DNA from: Bacteroidia bacterium
GTDB taxonomy: Bacteria; Bacteroidota; Bacteroidia; Bacteroidales; P3
Length of the DNA stretch: 5,480 nucleotides
Assembly (NCBI GenBank): GCA_025999775.1
Contig: BNXT01000101.1
Span: 1-5,480 of the forward strand
Direction: 5' to 3'
Position numbers and translations under genes: made by a program. Below the pieces are notes generated by a model, which was given only the letters and a program-made list of their open reading frames with translations, was not told where the DNA came from and searched no databases. Of the stretch, positions 5,191 to 5,480 are shown piece after piece; within the stretch, counting starts at the first letter, position 1; the number at the start of each line of letters is the position of its first letter.

Positions 5191-5206
5191 TAGCGTCTCA
5201 AAAAAA
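5191..5206 (+). repeat. Direct repeat bracketing ORF6N cassette, right copy
   Basis: TAGCGTCTCAAAAAAA, identical to 3979-3994 and in the same orientation, 17 bp before the serC -33 element. The interval between copies is 1,212 bp from repeat start to repeat start. Confidence 0.75.
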
Positions 5207-5223
5207 GATTTAACGAATAAATT

Positions 5224-5253
5224 TTGACAATCAAAAAAATAATGCTATCTTTG
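5224..5253 (+). promoter_or_regulatory. serC promoter (TTG-N19-TAnnTTTG)
   Basis: TTG at 5224-5226 and TATCTTTG at 5246-5253 are separated by 19 nt, matching both elements and the spacing of the Bacteroidota vegetative promoter. Transcription would start near 5259, leaving an A-rich leader of about 33 nt before the serC ATG. This is the best-formed promoter in the window. Confidence 0.8.
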
Positions 5254-5291
5254 TGATATAAAAAAATAATAACATTAAAAAATAACATACC

Positions 5292-5480
5292 ATGGTAAAA
5301 TTAGCACACAATTTTAACGCAGGTCCTTGCGTATTACCGAAACAAGCTATCGAATCAACGATTGCAGCAATCCGTGACTTTGACGGTACGGGTATTGGTC
5401 TTTTGGAAATTTCTCACCGTACGCCGGGTTGGGAACGTATTATGAGTGAAACAGAACAGTTGTGGAAAGAGATTCTGCAC
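5292..5480 (+). CDS. serC: Phosphoserine aminotransferase, N-terminal part
   Basis: PLP enzyme of the cytoplasm that transfers an amino group from glutamate to 3-phosphohydroxypyruvate in serine synthesis, and acts on an analogous substrate in pyridoxal phosphate synthesis in some bacteria. Only 63 codons are in the window, against about 355-360 for the family; the frame is open at the right edge. The start HNFNAGPCVLP (6-16) and LLEISHRTPGW (37-47) are the characteristic N-terminal blocks, with H42 and R43 at the position of the substrate-binding His-Arg pair in known SerC enzymes. Position 13 is Cys where Ser or Ala is more usual, a minor variation. The ATG at 5292 is 38 bp after the -7 box, in an A-rich leader without a Shine-Dalgarno sequence. 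In this phylum serA often follows, outside this view. Confidence 0.94.
   Translation, partial: MVKLAHNFNAGPCVLPKQAIESTIAAIRDFDGTGIGLLEISHRTPGWERIMSETEQLWKEILH

Overview
The window looks like chromosomal DNA of a member of the Bacteroidota, probably Bacteroidales-like. Three intergenic regions carry four copies of the phylum's unusual -7 promoter box (TAnnTTTG). No Shine-Dalgarno sequence is visible before the starts, and the gene set (lipid-flippase-type ABC exporter, butyrate kinase, FtsX, ORF6N protein, SerC) fits that phylum. Genus cannot be decided from the sequence.

Layout. Bases 2-1624 (+) encode an MsbA-type ABC exporter half-transporter lacking its N-terminus. Bases 1-65 are an exact reverse complement of 624-688, deep inside the same gene, so the left edge looks like a fold-back junction and the authentic gene sequence starts at about base 66. 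Twelve bases later, in convergent orientation, is butyrate kinase (buk, 1637-2722, -). A short A+T-rich divergent promoter region (2723-2820) separates buk from ftsX (2821-3699, +), whose start is placed at 2821 because the upstream ATG at 2788 lies in front of the promoter box.

From 3700 to 5291 the window becomes an accessory island. A 292-residue ORF6N protein with a C-terminal PLD-like domain (4098-4976, +) sits between two repeat-rich spacers. These hold REP-like hairpins, a palindromic element, nested inverted repeats, a 9-bp tandem repeat, a multi-hairpin block, and a 16-bp direct repeat (3979 and 5191) that brackets the gene. The window ends with the first 63 codons of serC (5292-5480, +) behind a well-formed TTG-N19-TATCTTTG promoter.

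How the genes relate: the four housekeeping genes act in separate processes (envelope lipid export, butyrate or branched-acyl phosphate metabolism, cell-division peptidoglycan remodelling, serine synthesis), and each promoter drives one visible gene, so no operon is seen. The two points most worth a second look are the inverted repeat at the left edge, which is probably an amplification or assembly chimera, and the direct-repeat-bracketed ORF6N/PLD-like cassette between ftsX and serC. I see no CRISPR array, RNA gene, transposase or clear defence operon.
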